From Streptomyces mashuensis (GTDB lineage Bacteria > Actinomycetota > Actinomycetes > Streptomycetales > Streptomycetaceae): a stretch of 64,000 nucleotides of DNA. Shown here in pieces: positions 56,054-64,000 of this stretch. The DNA is taken from contig NZ_BNBD01000004.1 of assembly GCF_014654785.1 (NCBI RefSeq), forward strand, positions 428,611 to 492,610, written 5' to 3'. A program made the translations under genes and the position numbers. Positions within the stretch are counted from its first letter, which is position 1, and each line of letters starts with the position of its first letter. The notes under the pieces were generated by a model, which saw nothing but the letters and a program-made list of their open reading frames with translations, made no database searches and was not told the DNA's origin.

Positions 56054-57107
56054 TCGTGGTGCTCGCGCCGGCTCCGGCGGTGCCTGCTGCGGCGCCGGCC
56101 GTCGTGGCTGCCGTCAGGCCGGCGGCGGCCTTGAGGGACCAGTCCGCGGCGAACCAGCCGACGACCGCGACCGGCAGCAGCGCGCGCAGCCGTGCGTTGA
56201 CGTCGGCGACCTCCAGGGCCGCCGTACGGCACCGGGCGCACTGCTCCAGGTGTTTGCGCACCCCCCGCTCGGCCCGGCTGCGGAGCCGGCCGCGGGCGTA
56301 GGCGCCCAGCCGGTCCGCGTACGGGGCGCAGCCGCTCCCCTCCGTCAGGGCCGCGCTGACGTGGGCCTGGAGGTAGGCCTGCCGGAGTCCCTCGCGGGCC
56401 CGGTGGGCCAGGACGGCGGTGGCGTTGGCGCTCAGGCCCAGCAGCGGCGCCACATCGCTGGGTGACTCCTCCTCCACTGTCGTGTGCCACAGAACCGTCT
56501 GCCACCGCTCGGGCAGGCTGCGGAACGCCTGCACGGCCAGTGACTCCTCGGCCTCCCGCATCGCCCGGACGTCGGCGCCCAGCGTCAGCGTGTCGTCGTC
56601 GGCGCCCGTCGACACCGCCGTGGTGGAGGCGAAGACCGCGAAGTCCTCCACCAGCTGCTCGCGCCGGGCCGTCTTCGCCCAGGCCGCCGCGACCCGCCGC
56701 ACCGTGGTCAGCAGGTACGCCCGTACCGCCGAGTCCGGTCCGGCACCGCGCCGTACCGCCTGGAGGGTGCTGGTGAAGACCTCGTTGGTGAGGTCCTCGG
56801 CGGTGTGGGCGTCCCGGCAGCAGCTCCGGGCGTAGCGGCGGACCGCGTCGGCGTGCCGCCGGTACAGCTCCTCGTACGCCTCGCCGTTCTCGCCGCCCCG
56901 CAGCCGGGTGACCAGCTCCAGGTCGGACGGGGGCGCGTCGGGGTCGGGGCCGGGCAGCCCGTCGTCGTCGGCCGCGCCGCCTTCCCGCTGCCTGGGCACC
57001 GCGGGAGCGGCGTCGCCGCTCCACAGCTCCAGGGCACCGGACTCCGCCGGGGGATCGTCCGTCCCCCCGCGGTTCCCGCGTGGCTCGTCCCGCCTGTCAA
57101 CACCCAT
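55938..57107 (-). CDS. ECF-like sigma factor with zinc-finger region, frameshifted before its C-terminal domain
   Basis: Sigma region 2 is ELYRRHADAVRRYARSCCRDAHTAEDLTNEVF. Region 4 is SLPERWQTVLWHTTVEEESP followed by DVAPLLGLSANATAVLAHRA. A putative zinc finger follows as HLEQCARCR, then a hydrophobic helix begins. At a run of eight G (minus strand) the frame leaves the expected course, giving about 30 Arg/Gly-rich residues and a stop. Removing one G would join it to the NPCBM frame and give a 672-residue membrane-tethered sigma factor. ATG at 57107 follows GGAG eight bases upstream. It lies downstream of atrA on the same strand. Confidence 0.75.
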   Translation of the reverse strand: MGVDRRDEPRGNRGGTDDPPAESGALELWSGDAAPAVPRQREGGAADDDGLPGPDPDAPPSDLELVTRLRGGENGEAYEELYRRHADAVRRYARSCCRDAHTAEDLTNEVFTSTLQAVRRGAGPDSAVRAYLLTTVRRVAAAWAKTARREQLVEDFAVFASTTAVSTGADDDTLTLGADVRAMREAEESLAVQAFRSLPERWQTVLWHTTVEEESPSDVAPLLGLSANATAVLAHRAREGLRQAYLQAHVSAALTEGSGCAPYADRLGAYARGRLRSRAERGVRKHLEQCARCRTAALEVADVNARLRALLPVAVVGWFAADWSLKAAAGLTAATTAGAAAGTAGAGASTTSGAGAGVGGGGGGPRGWRRCRFRCRVRVRRVCRFRRCR

Positions 57108-57265
57108 AGCGGAGGCTCCCGTACACGCCGACCCACTCGAAACACCGAGCAGCGTCGCACACGGGCGCACCCCAGGGTCACTCCCCGAACATCAACCACT
57201 CGTCCGGGTTTGTTCGTACCGGCACGCCGGGGTGCCGGCCGGGAGTGACCCGGTGCGGCGGGGCG

Positions 57266-58042
57266 TCAGGCGACCGGGCGGGACCGGAGGCCCTCCAGCA
57301 GGATGTCCAGCAGCCGCGAGGAGGCCGCTGCCTGCTGGGCCGCGTCCGGCAGCGACGGCGCGGCCGTCGCTATCACCAGCAGGACGTCGGCGACGGTGAC
57401 GTCCTCGCGGAGCTCGCCCGCCGCGCGGGCCCGCTCGACGAGCCGGCCGACGACCTCCAGCAGGGCCGCCGCGCCCGCGTCGTCACGCTCCTCGGCGGGG
57501 GCGGGACGCTGCTCGACGAGCCGCAGCTCGTGCAGCTGGCCGCCCGCGATGCCGGGCTGCCGCTGCTGCGGCACCCGCGCCCGCTCCGGCGCGGGAGCGG
57601 CGGCCGCGGCCGGGGCCTGCGCCCTGCCGTCCTCGGCCTCCACCTCGACACCGACGCGCAGCACCTGCGGCGGCAGCAGCCGGCCCGCGCCCGACGCCAC
57701 GGACGTGCGCAGGAACCGGGAGAGCGCCGACCAGGGCTCCTCCTCCTGGCCCAGTGCGGTCCGTGCCTGCTCGGTCAGCCGGGCCGTCTCCTCCTCGGCT
57801 ATGCGCCGGACCAGCACGTCCTTGCTCGGGAAGCGGCGGTACACCGTCCCGACGCCCACCCGGGCCCGGCGCGCCACGTCCTCCATGGGCGCTCCGTACC
57901 CCAGCTCGCCGAAGACCTCGCGAGCCGCCCGCAGCACATGTTCCAGATTGCGCTGTGCATCCACGCGCAACGGCGTATGACGGCCACCCGTGCCGTCAGT
58001 CGTCGCGACAGCAGCAGACCAATGAGAGCCCTGAATGTGCAT
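57266..58042 (-). CDS. atrA: TetR family regulator AtrA
   Basis: This 258-residue regulator has its helix-turn-helix at about residues 30-78 (NLEHVLRAAREVFGELGYG, then MEDVARRARVGVGTVYRRFP). AtrA activates antibiotic genes such as actII-ORF4 and links them to acetyl or N-acetylglucosamine metabolism. The identification rests on the start MHIQGSHWSA and the neighbourhood, divergent from a type II NADH dehydrogenase as in S. coelicolor, both from memory. A long Ala/Pro/Arg-rich stretch in the middle is variable. ATG at 58042 follows GGGGGA. The promoter candidate TTGACC-N18-TACTCC lies 75-105 bases upstream. Confidence 0.85.
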   Translation of the reverse strand: MHIQGSHWSAAVATTDGTGGRHTPLRVDAQRNLEHVLRAAREVFGELGYGAPMEDVARRARVGVGTVYRRFPSKDVLVRRIAEEETARLTEQARTALGQEEEPWSALSRFLRTSVASGAGRLLPPQVLRVGVEVEAEDGRAQAPAAAAAPAPERARVPQQRQPGIAGGQLHELRLVEQRPAPAEERDDAGAAALLEVVGRLVERARAAGELREDVTVADVLLVIATAAPSLPDAAQQAAASSRLLDILLEGLRSRPVA

Positions 58043-58471
58043 ACGTTCCCCCGGTTATGACGTCTCCCCCCGGAGACTCCCCGCCCTGACTGCCGGGGCG
58101 TGTCTCGGCACCCCGACGGAGTACGAACATAGTTGAGCCCAGGTCAAGAAAGAAGAGGGTAGCTCCGCACAGACCACCCCCGATTGGAGTACAGGGCCGA
58201 TCCCACCCGATTCTGCACCACCGCACCACCCCGCCGCATCCCCCCTGACCTGCGGGACTTCTGCCCGGAACCGGTTCACCGAGATGGAGCGATCAGCTCC
58301 GACACCGGTCATACATTTCGCCGGTCCTGTGGACAAAGCAATGACCCCGGTGCGTCATGGGAAGAAGTGGTGCCACAACGCCCGGAGGAACGCGCGGAAC
58401 CCCGCAAGGCACGCGCGGCACGAGGGAAACACCCGGGGAACACCTCGAGGAAAGCGGAGGAAGGTGCCTTG
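58043..58471. promoter_or_regulatory. Divergent atrA/ndh control region
   Basis: It holds the atrA promoter candidate (58118-58147, minus strand: TTGACC, 18 bases, TACTCC) and the perfect palindrome GAACCGGTTC (58268-58277) near the middle. The last 80 bases before ndh are purine-rich with repeated GGAAC/GGGAAC words. No gene is supported. Confidence 0.45.
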
Positions 58472-59920
58472 GTGAACGAGCCGGCCCCCGAGGGGCAGGA
58501 GGCACGCAGGGAACAGCGGGAACGGGAGGGGCACACGGCCCCGTCCCCCGCGCCTCAGCGGCCCCCCGAGCACCCCTACGAGGGCCCCGCCCGCATCCTC
58601 GTCGTCGGGGGCGGCTACGTCGGCCTGTACGCGGCCCTGCACCTCCAGAAGAAGCTGCGCCGCAGCGAGGCGGAGGTCCTGGTCATCGACCCCGAGCCGT
58701 ACATGACCTACCAGCCGTTCCTGCCCGAGGCCGCCGCCGGCTCCATCTCGCCGCGCCACGTCGTCGTCCCGCTGCGCCGCACCCTCGGCAAATGCCAGGT
58801 CGTCACCGGCGAGGTCACGGCCATCGACCACGCCGAACGCACCGCCACCGTGAAGACCCTCGCCACCGAGGACGAGGGCACCGGGCCCCTCTCCCTCCAC
58901 TACGACGAGCTGATCCTCGCCCCGGGCTCCGTCTCCCGCACCCTGCCCATTCCGGGCCTGGCCGAGTACGGCATCGGCTTCAAGACCGTCGAAGAAGCCA
59001 TCGCCCTGCGCAACCACGTCCTCGAACAGCTCGACATCGCGTCCTCCACCCGCGACCCCGAGGTCCGCGACGCCGCCCTGACCTTCGTCTTCGTCGGCGG
59101 CGGCTACGCGGGCGTGGAGGCCCTCGCCGAACTGGAGGACATGGCGCGCTACGCCACCCGCTACTACCACAACGTCGAGCCCGAGGACCTGAAGTTCGTC
59201 CTCGTCGAGGCCACCGGCCGCATCCTGCCCGAGGTCGGCGAGGACCTCGGCCGCTACGCCGTGCGGGAACTGCGCGGACGCAACATCGACGTGCGCCTCG
59301 ACACCCGCCTCACGTCCTGCGAGAACCGCGTGGCCCTGCTCAGCGACGGCTCCCGCTTCCCCACCCGCACCCTCGTGTGGACCGCCGGCGTCAAGGCGCA
59401 CCCCGTGCTCGCCGCCACCGACCTGCCGCGCGACGAACGCGGCCGCCTCAAGTGCACCGCGGCCCTCCAGGTCGAGGGCGCCCCGCACGCCTGGTCTGCC
59501 GGGGACGCCGCCGCGGTGCCCGACCTGACCTCGGACCAGCCGGGCGCCGAGTGCGCGCCCAACGCGCAGCACGCCGTGCGCCAGGCCAAGGTCCTCGCCC
59601 GCAACGTGCTCGCGTCCATCCGCGGCTTCGGCCTCAAGGACTACCGGCACGCCTACGCCGGATCGGTCGCCTCCCTCGGCCTGCACAAGGGCGTCGCACA
59701 CGTCTACGGCCACAAGCTCAAGGGCTACCCGGCGTGGTTCATGCACCGCGCCTACCACCTCAGCCGCATCCCCACCTTCAACCGGAAGTTGCGCGTCCTT
59801 GCCGAATGGACCCTCGCGGGACTGTTCAAACGTGAGATCGTCTCCCTCGGCTCCCTGGAGAACCCCCGAGCCGAATTCGAACTCGCGGCGGGCACCGGAC
59901 GTCACCCCGAGGCCAGTTGA
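58472..59920 (+). CDS. ndh: Type II NADH dehydrogenase
   Basis: A 482-residue membrane-associated FAD enzyme that passes electrons from NADH to menaquinone without pumping protons. Two nucleotide folds are visible: ILVVGGGYVGLYAALHLQKK for FAD and FVFVGGGYAGVEALAELEDM for NADH. AGDAAAVPDLTS and ECAPNAQHAVRQAK mark the FAD/quinone site. The C-terminal amphipathic region should hold it on the membrane. GTG at 58472 is chosen because GGAGGAAGG lies seven bases upstream; the frame is open far upstream without conserved sequence. It is divergent from atrA, whose product may control it. Confidence 0.92.
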   Translation: MNEPAPEGQEARREQREREGHTAPSPAPQRPPEHPYEGPARILVVGGGYVGLYAALHLQKKLRRSEAEVLVIDPEPYMTYQPFLPEAAAGSISPRHVVVPLRRTLGKCQVVTGEVTAIDHAERTATVKTLATEDEGTGPLSLHYDELILAPGSVSRTLPIPGLAEYGIGFKTVEEAIALRNHVLEQLDIASSTRDPEVRDAALTFVFVGGGYAGVEALAELEDMARYATRYYHNVEPEDLKFVLVEATGRILPEVGEDLGRYAVRELRGRNIDVRLDTRLTSCENRVALLSDGSRFPTRTLVWTAGVKAHPVLAATDLPRDERGRLKCTAALQVEGAPHAWSAGDAAAVPDLTSDQPGAECAPNAQHAVRQAKVLARNVLASIRGFGLKDYRHAYAGSVASLGLHKGVAHVYGHKLKGYPAWFMHRAYHLSRIPTFNRKLRVLAEWTLAGLFKREIVSLGSLENPRAEFELAAGTGRHPEAS

Positions 59921-60108
59921 GACGGTTCACCGACCACGAACACCCTTCCCGGACGCGGCGCCTGACGAGCGATGGTCCGGTCGGCCACACTGGACGCGTG
60001 ACCACCGGCGGGCCGCTCCCTGCGAAGAGCGACGAGCACGAGGGAACGGGACGTTCGCCGCACTTCCCCGGGGACCGGACCCCGCACGACTCCACGAGGT
60101 AACCCTCA

Positions 60109-61854
60109 GTGAACTTCACCCGCTGGAGCGCCCGGCTCCCCGGAGCACAACGCCGAGCTCGCACCGACCGCACCACCAGCACCGCCGCCGCACAGCCGGC
60201 CCAGGCCGGACCCGCCCGCACCGCCGGGCCGGTGCCCGGCGCCGTGCCCGCGGCCCGCGCCGGCAGCCCCCCGGCGGCCGCGCCCGGCCCCCACCCCGCC
60301 GGACCCGCCCTCGACGGGCTCACCGCCCCGGGCCTCCTCGGCCGGGTGCCCGCCCTCATCGCCGTCCTCCACGGGCCCGACCACCGCCTGGCCTACGTCA
60401 ACGACGCCTACTCCGCCGTCTTCGGCCCCCGCCACCCCGGGGCACCGGCCCGCGACTCCCTCCCCGAACTCGCCGAGCTCGGCCTGCTGCCCCTGATGGA
60501 CCAGGTCCTGCGCAGCGGCAAACCCCGCACCGTGAAATCCCGCCGCGTCACCCCCGCCACCACCACGGACCGCGGCCGCGCCCGGCCCGGCTACTACACC
60601 TTCACCTGCTCACCCCTCGACCTCGGCACCGGCGCCGGCCCGGACGAGCAGCGCGGCGTCCTCGTCTTCGCCTCCGACGTCACCGACCAGGTGCAGGCCG
60701 CCGAACGCCTGCGCGCCAGCGAACGCCGCCAGCGCGAAGCCGCCGTCACCCTGCAACGCAGCCTTCTGCCCCAGCAGCTCGAACAACCCGACGACCTGCG
60801 CGTCGCCGCCACCTACCTGCCCGGCGGCAAGGACACCGCGGTCGGCGGCGACTGGTACGACGTCATCACCCTCGGCGCCGGCCGCACCGCCCTCGTCATC
60901 GGCGACGTCATGGGCCGCGGCGTCCGCGCCGCCGCCGTCATGGGCCAGCTGCGCACCGCCGTACGCGCCTACGCCCGTCTCGACCTGCCGCCCCACGAGG
61001 TGCTCCAGCTCCTCGACGGACTCGCCGCCGAGATCGACGCCACCCAGATCGCCACCTGCGTCTACGCCGTCCACGACCCCAACGAGGGCCGCCTCGTCTA
61101 CGCCTCCGCCGGTCACCTCCCCATCCTCGTCCGCGACCCCGACGGCACCGTCCATCGCGCCGCCGAACCCATCGGCCCGCCCCTGGGGACCGGAGGCTGG
61201 CTGCACACCAGCGGCAGCGTCCCCCTCACCCCCGGCGCCAGCGCCGTCCTCTACACCGACGGCCTCGTCGAACGCCGGAGCGAGGACATCTACGAGGGCG
61301 TCGCGGCACTGGAACACGCCTTCGCCGGCGCCACCGGCTCCCCCCAGGTCATGTGCGACCGCCTCATCCGCGCCCTCGGTGTCACCCAGGAACACGACGA
61401 CGACGTCGCCGTCCTCGTCCTCCAGCACCCCGCCCGCACCGGCCACGACGCCGAGCTCTTCCACAACGCCGCCCTGGAACTCCTCGGCGGCGTCGAGGCT
61501 GCACCCCGCGCCCGCGCCTTCGCCTCCGGCGTCCTGGCCAGCTGGCGCTTCCCCACCGACCTGCGCGACCTCGGCGTCCTGGCCACCAGCGAACTCGTGG
61601 CCAACTCGCTCCAGCACGGCACACCCCCCATGCGCCTGCGGCTCCGCCGCACCGACCGCCGCCTGATCATCGAGGTCACCGACGGCGACGACCACCTGCC
61701 GCGCCGCCGCCGCGCTGAACCCGCCGACGAGGCCGGCCGAGGCATCTCGATCATCGCCACCATCGCCTCGTCCTGGGGCTCCCGTCGCACACCGGGCGGC
61801 GGCAAGGCGGTGTGGTGCGAATTCGCCCTGCCCACCGGCCACCGCCGCGGCTGA
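60109..61854 (+). CDS. PAS-SpoIIE phosphatase-HATPase regulator
   Basis: A 581-residue cytoplasmic three-domain regulator. After an Ala/Pro-rich leader come a PAS domain (about 75-195, with GPDHRLAYVNDAYSAVFG) and a helix ending LQRSLLPQQL. The PP2C/SpoIIE phosphatase follows (about 220-425; VGGDWYDVITLG, VIGDVMGRG, YTDGLVERR, EHDDDVAVLVL). A C-terminal RsbW-type kinase domain has ELVANSLQHG and GRGISIIATIASSWG. Such proteins both phosphorylate and dephosphorylate anti-anti-sigma factors, so this is a stress or development switch. GTG at 60109 follows GAGG nine bases upstream. Confidence 0.9.
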   Translation: MNFTRWSARLPGAQRRARTDRTTSTAAAQPAQAGPARTAGPVPGAVPAARAGSPPAAAPGPHPAGPALDGLTAPGLLGRVPALIAVLHGPDHRLAYVNDAYSAVFGPRHPGAPARDSLPELAELGLLPLMDQVLRSGKPRTVKSRRVTPATTTDRGRARPGYYTFTCSPLDLGTGAGPDEQRGVLVFASDVTDQVQAAERLRASERRQREAAVTLQRSLLPQQLEQPDDLRVAATYLPGGKDTAVGGDWYDVITLGAGRTALVIGDVMGRGVRAAAVMGQLRTAVRAYARLDLPPHEVLQLLDGLAAEIDATQIATCVYAVHDPNEGRLVYASAGHLPILVRDPDGTVHRAAEPIGPPLGTGGWLHTSGSVPLTPGASAVLYTDGLVERRSEDIYEGVAALEHAFAGATGSPQVMCDRLIRALGVTQEHDDDVAVLVLQHPARTGHDAELFHNAALELLGGVEAAPRARAFASGVLASWRFPTDLRDLGVLATSELVANSLQHGTPPMRLRLRRTDRRLIIEVTDGDDHLPRRRRAEPADEAGRGISIIATIASSWGSRRTPGGGKAVWCEFALPTGHRRG

Positions 61855-61862
61855 CCGGAGGC

Positions 61863-63164
61863 TCAGGCGGCGACGGTCACCCGCTCGCCCACCTCGGCAG
61901 GAGTGGCATTGCCGGTCCGCACGACACGGGTCCGCACCGGATTGTCCTGCGCCGAGGTGAGCCGGCGGCCCAGCCCCAGCGCCAGCCCCGCTATGCCCAG
62001 CGAGCAGACGATCAGCAGACCTATGTACGGCACGTAGAGACCCGCACCGGCCAGCAGGCCGCCCGCGGCCGGGCCCACCGCCAGCGCCAACTGCTTCACC
62101 AGGGCGAACGCCGAGTTGTACTGGCCCACCAGCCGCGGCGGCGCCAGGTCCGCCACCAGCGGGGCCACGGTCGGCGCCAGCATCGACTCGCCCAGGCCGA
62201 ACAGCGCATAGGTGGAGATCAGCAGCGCGGTCGCGACGCCGTGCGCCCCCGGGACGAGCCCGGACAGGCCGGCCGCCACCCACGCCACGGCCCAGATCAG
62301 CCCGACCAGCGCGATGACCCGGCTGCGCCGGCGCCCCTCGACGAGCCGCAGCACCAGGAACTGGGCGGCGACGATCGTCATGGTGTTGGCGGCGAGCGCG
62401 ACACCCAGCGTCGCGGGGGAGATCTTCGTGACCTCGACCGCGAAGGCGGAGAGACCCGACTCGAACTGTCCGTAGCAGGCGAAGAACATCACGAAGCCCA
62501 GCACGCACAGCTGCACCATGGCCCGGTCACCGAGCAGGGTCCGCCAGCCACGGCCGTCCGAGGCCGCGCCCGGCACGGCGTCCTCCACCTTGGGCGCCCG
62601 GGGCAGCCGCACCGTCGCCACGGCGGCACCGAGGACCAGGAACATCACCGCTTCTATGGCGAAGAGGCGCACGAAGCTCGACGGCTCGGACGTGTCCACC
62701 AGCTGGCCGCCCAGCAGGCCACCCACGCCGAGACCCAGGTTGTTGAGGAAGAACTGCATCGCGAAGGCACGCGAGCGGGTGGCCGTCGTGGAGCACCACA
62801 CGATCATCGTGGCCAGGGAGGGCTGGATGACCGCCATACCCGCACCCAGCGCCGCAGCGGCGGCGACGACCAGCGGCTCGCTGCTCGCGAGCCCCAGCCC
62901 CAGCGAGCCGGCGGCGGCGGAGACCGTACCCGCGACGGCCACCGGCAGCGGACCCCGTCGGTCGATCACACGACCGATGAACGGCAGCACCAGCAGCGCG
63001 GCCACGGCGAACGTCGCCAGCACGATCCCCGCCGTGCCGGCGCCCAGCCCTCGCACCTGCGCCACGTAGACGAACAGGAACGGAACCGTGAAGCCGTTGC
63101 CGAACGCGCTCAGTGCGTTGCCCAGCTGGATCCGGCGCAGCGCGGCGCCCATCGCGGTGGTCAC
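61863..63164 (-). CDS. MFS transporter, drug-efflux type
   Basis: A 433-residue, 12-helix transporter. LGNALSAFGNGFTVPFLFVY lies in helix 1, GRVIDRRGPLPVA in the loop 2-3 motif, and APTVAPLVADLAPPRLVGQYNS in the second half, typical of drug or metabolite exporters. GTG at 63164 is preferred because GAGGG lies six bases upstream; GTG at 63170 would have almost no spacing. It is divergent from a MarR-type regulator, with promoters overlapping in a 101-base gap, so it is the likely regulated target. The substrate is not readable. Confidence 0.85.
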   Translation of the reverse strand: MTTAMGAALRRIQLGNALSAFGNGFTVPFLFVYVAQVRGLGAGTAGIVLATFAVAALLVLPFIGRVIDRRGPLPVAVAGTVSAAAGSLGLGLASSEPLVVAAAAALGAGMAVIQPSLATMIVWCSTTATRSRAFAMQFFLNNLGLGVGGLLGGQLVDTSEPSSFVRLFAIEAVMFLVLGAAVATVRLPRAPKVEDAVPGAASDGRGWRTLLGDRAMVQLCVLGFVMFFACYGQFESGLSAFAVEVTKISPATLGVALAANTMTIVAAQFLVLRLVEGRRRSRVIALVGLIWAVAWVAAGLSGLVPGAHGVATALLISTYALFGLGESMLAPTVAPLVADLAPPRLVGQYNSAFALVKQLALAVGPAAGGLLAGAGLYVPYIGLLIVCSLGIAGLALGLGRRLTSAQDNPVRTRVVRTGNATPAEVGERVTVAA

Positions 63165-63199
63165 ACTCACCCCTCAAGCTCGAAGACTTCAGACCTAAA

Positions 63200-63258
63200 C
63201 TTCGAAGGTAAAGAGTACACAGCGAAGGGCTTTAGGGCAATCGCTTTCGTGTCATACT
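63200..63258. promoter_or_regulatory. Overlapping divergent promoters of MFS and MarR genes
   Basis: Minus strand: TTGCCC (63235-63240), 17 bases, TACTCT (63212-63217). Plus strand: TTTAGG (63231-63236), 16 bases, CATACT (63253-63258). The palindrome CTTCGAAG (63200-63207) lies at the MFS start site. One bound MarR dimer could block both. Confidence 0.55.
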
Positions 63259-63265
63259 GCCGGGC

Positions 63266-63814
63266 ATGGCTGACACCCCCGGGCCCGCCGAGCCGAGCCT
63301 CGAAGAACAGATCGCCGCCTACCAGCGCGAGTTCCAGGGCCTGGACCCGCAGGTGGAACGGGTCGTCTCGGCCCTCAGCAGGCTCAACCGCCGCATGAAC
63401 GTCGCCTACGGCCGACAGACCGCCGAACTCGGCATCAGCAACGCCGAGTGGGAGGTCCTCAAGGCCCTCGTCCTCGCCGGCGAGCCCTACCGCCTCGGCC
63501 CCGGCGACCTCGCCAAGCGCCTGGGCCTGACGCCCGCCGCCATGACCCACCGCATCGACCGCATGGTCGCCGAGGGCCTCGTCACCCGCGAGCGCGACGA
63601 GACCAACCGCGTCCGCGTGATCGTCGGCATCACGGAGGAAGGCCGCGCCAAGTGGCTCGACGGCCTGCGGAGGGCCACCGTCTTCGAGGAGGACCTCCTC
63701 CAGGACCTCTCGCCGGCCGAGCGAGCCCTCCTCGGCGAGATGCTCACCCGGCTGCTCCGCCGGGTGGAAGAGGCCCAGCCCGACGCGGGCGGCCGTCTCA
63801 GCGACCTGGACTGA
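63266..63814 (+). CDS. MarR family transcriptional regulator
   Basis: This 182-residue winged-helix regulator has a recognition region PGDLAKRLGLTPAAMTHRID and the wing RDETNRVRVIVGITEEGRAK. Helices LDPQVERVVSALSRLNRRMN and the C-terminal LSPAERALLGEMLTRLLRRV form the dimer interface. It very likely represses the divergent MFS exporter and itself. CATACT ends eight bases before the ATG and no ribosome binding site is present, so the transcript may be leaderless. Confidence 0.9.
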   Translation: MADTPGPAEPSLEEQIAAYQREFQGLDPQVERVVSALSRLNRRMNVAYGRQTAELGISNAEWEVLKALVLAGEPYRLGPGDLAKRLGLTPAAMTHRIDRMVAEGLVTRERDETNRVRVIVGITEEGRAKWLDGLRRATVFEEDLLQDLSPAERALLGEMLTRLLRRVEEAQPDAGGRLSDLD

Positions 63815-63843
63815 CGACCCGACAGAACCGGGTTGACCGAGAG

Positions 63844-63872
63844 TTGACACGGAGCCGACCCATCCGTAGTGT
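63844..63872 (+). promoter_or_regulatory. Consensus promoter near the right edge
   Basis: TTGACA (63844-63849), a 17-base spacer and TAGTGT (63867-63872). It should drive a gene extending beyond the window. A second TTGACC lies 12 bases upstream. Confidence 0.7.
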
Positions 63873-63974
63873 TCTCCGAGTTGCCGCGGCGCCGTAACGG
63901 TTCTGCGACAGCGTCTCCGCCTCACGGGCGACCACCACAAACCTGTACGACCCTTTATCGGGAAGTATTTCGGC

Positions 63975-64000
63975 ATGCCTCGGCGTGTCCGGAATTCGGA
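63975..64000 (+). CDS. Possible start of the next gene (partial)
   Basis: ATG at 63975 follows GGGAAG nine bases upstream and lies about 100 bases after a strong promoter. Only eight codons are visible (MPRRVRNS). Too short to identify. Confidence 0.25.

Overview
The window is high-GC actinobacterial chromosome, almost certainly Streptomyces. GC is extreme at third codon positions, GTG starts are common, and several diagnostic genes are present: bldC, an Lsr2-like protein, a DUF3073 protein, valine dehydrogenase and an AtrA-type regulator. From memory, the gene order matches the conserved core region of S. coelicolor around SCO4067 to SCO4122. No coordinates or identities were looked up.

Layout. 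1-17.5 kb is a purine biosynthesis region. purD, purC, purSQL, purF and purM lie mostly on the + strand, split by an SLATT protein, a degenerate M48-like membrane protein, a dimethylformamidase-beta-like protein and a DesK/NarL-type two-component system. That two-component system lies between two near-identical tRNA-Gly(GCC)/terminator repeats. Next to it are three tandem, structurally abnormal tRNA-Gly(UCC) genes and the Lsr2-like gene. 17.6-22 kb holds DUF3073, valine dehydrogenase, a conserved hypothetical gene, bldC with a long upstream region, and DUF6274. 22-30 kb holds the HrpA helicase, tRNA genes for Asp, Phe, Asp and Glu, a minimal zincin, a Pro-rich lipoprotein and a DEAD-box helicase with an RGG-like tail.

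30.2-34 kb is the most accessory stretch. It has tRNA-Lys with the dead remnant of a tyrosine integrase, then a tiny gene that looks like a class III lanthipeptide (SapB/AmfS-type) precursor with its own terminator. A darcynin-like gene divergent from a TetR regulator follows, then a stand-alone extra EF-Tu gene. 34-44.6 kb contains two MFS transporters, a DUF6227 protein, a cold-shock protein with a terminator in its leader, a second DEAD-box helicase, a SpoIIE-type phosphatase, an M23 peptidase and an aldo/keto reductase. 44.6-46 kb is a decayed DNA modification/repair patch with an intact vsr next to a broken cytosine methyltransferase.

46-64 kb carries PrsW, trmB, a GH16 glucanase, lhgO, a sporulation-associated (ORF1590-like) TPR regulator and an asparagine-synthetase-like macrolactam cyclase. 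It continues with a sigma factor separated from its NPCBM domain by a frameshift at a G8 tract, then atrA, a type II NADH dehydrogenase, a PAS-SpoIIE-HATPase phosphatase and an MFS/MarR divergent pair.

The best candidates for something undescribed are the orphan lanthipeptide-like precursor (30671-30787) and the triple tRNA-Gly(UCC) array with altered D and T loops (9355-9661). The array may supply glycine for the peptidoglycan bridge rather than for translation. Other leads are the tRNA-flanked two-component system, a 31-codon ORF that couples purQ to purL, and the sigma/NPCBM slippage site.
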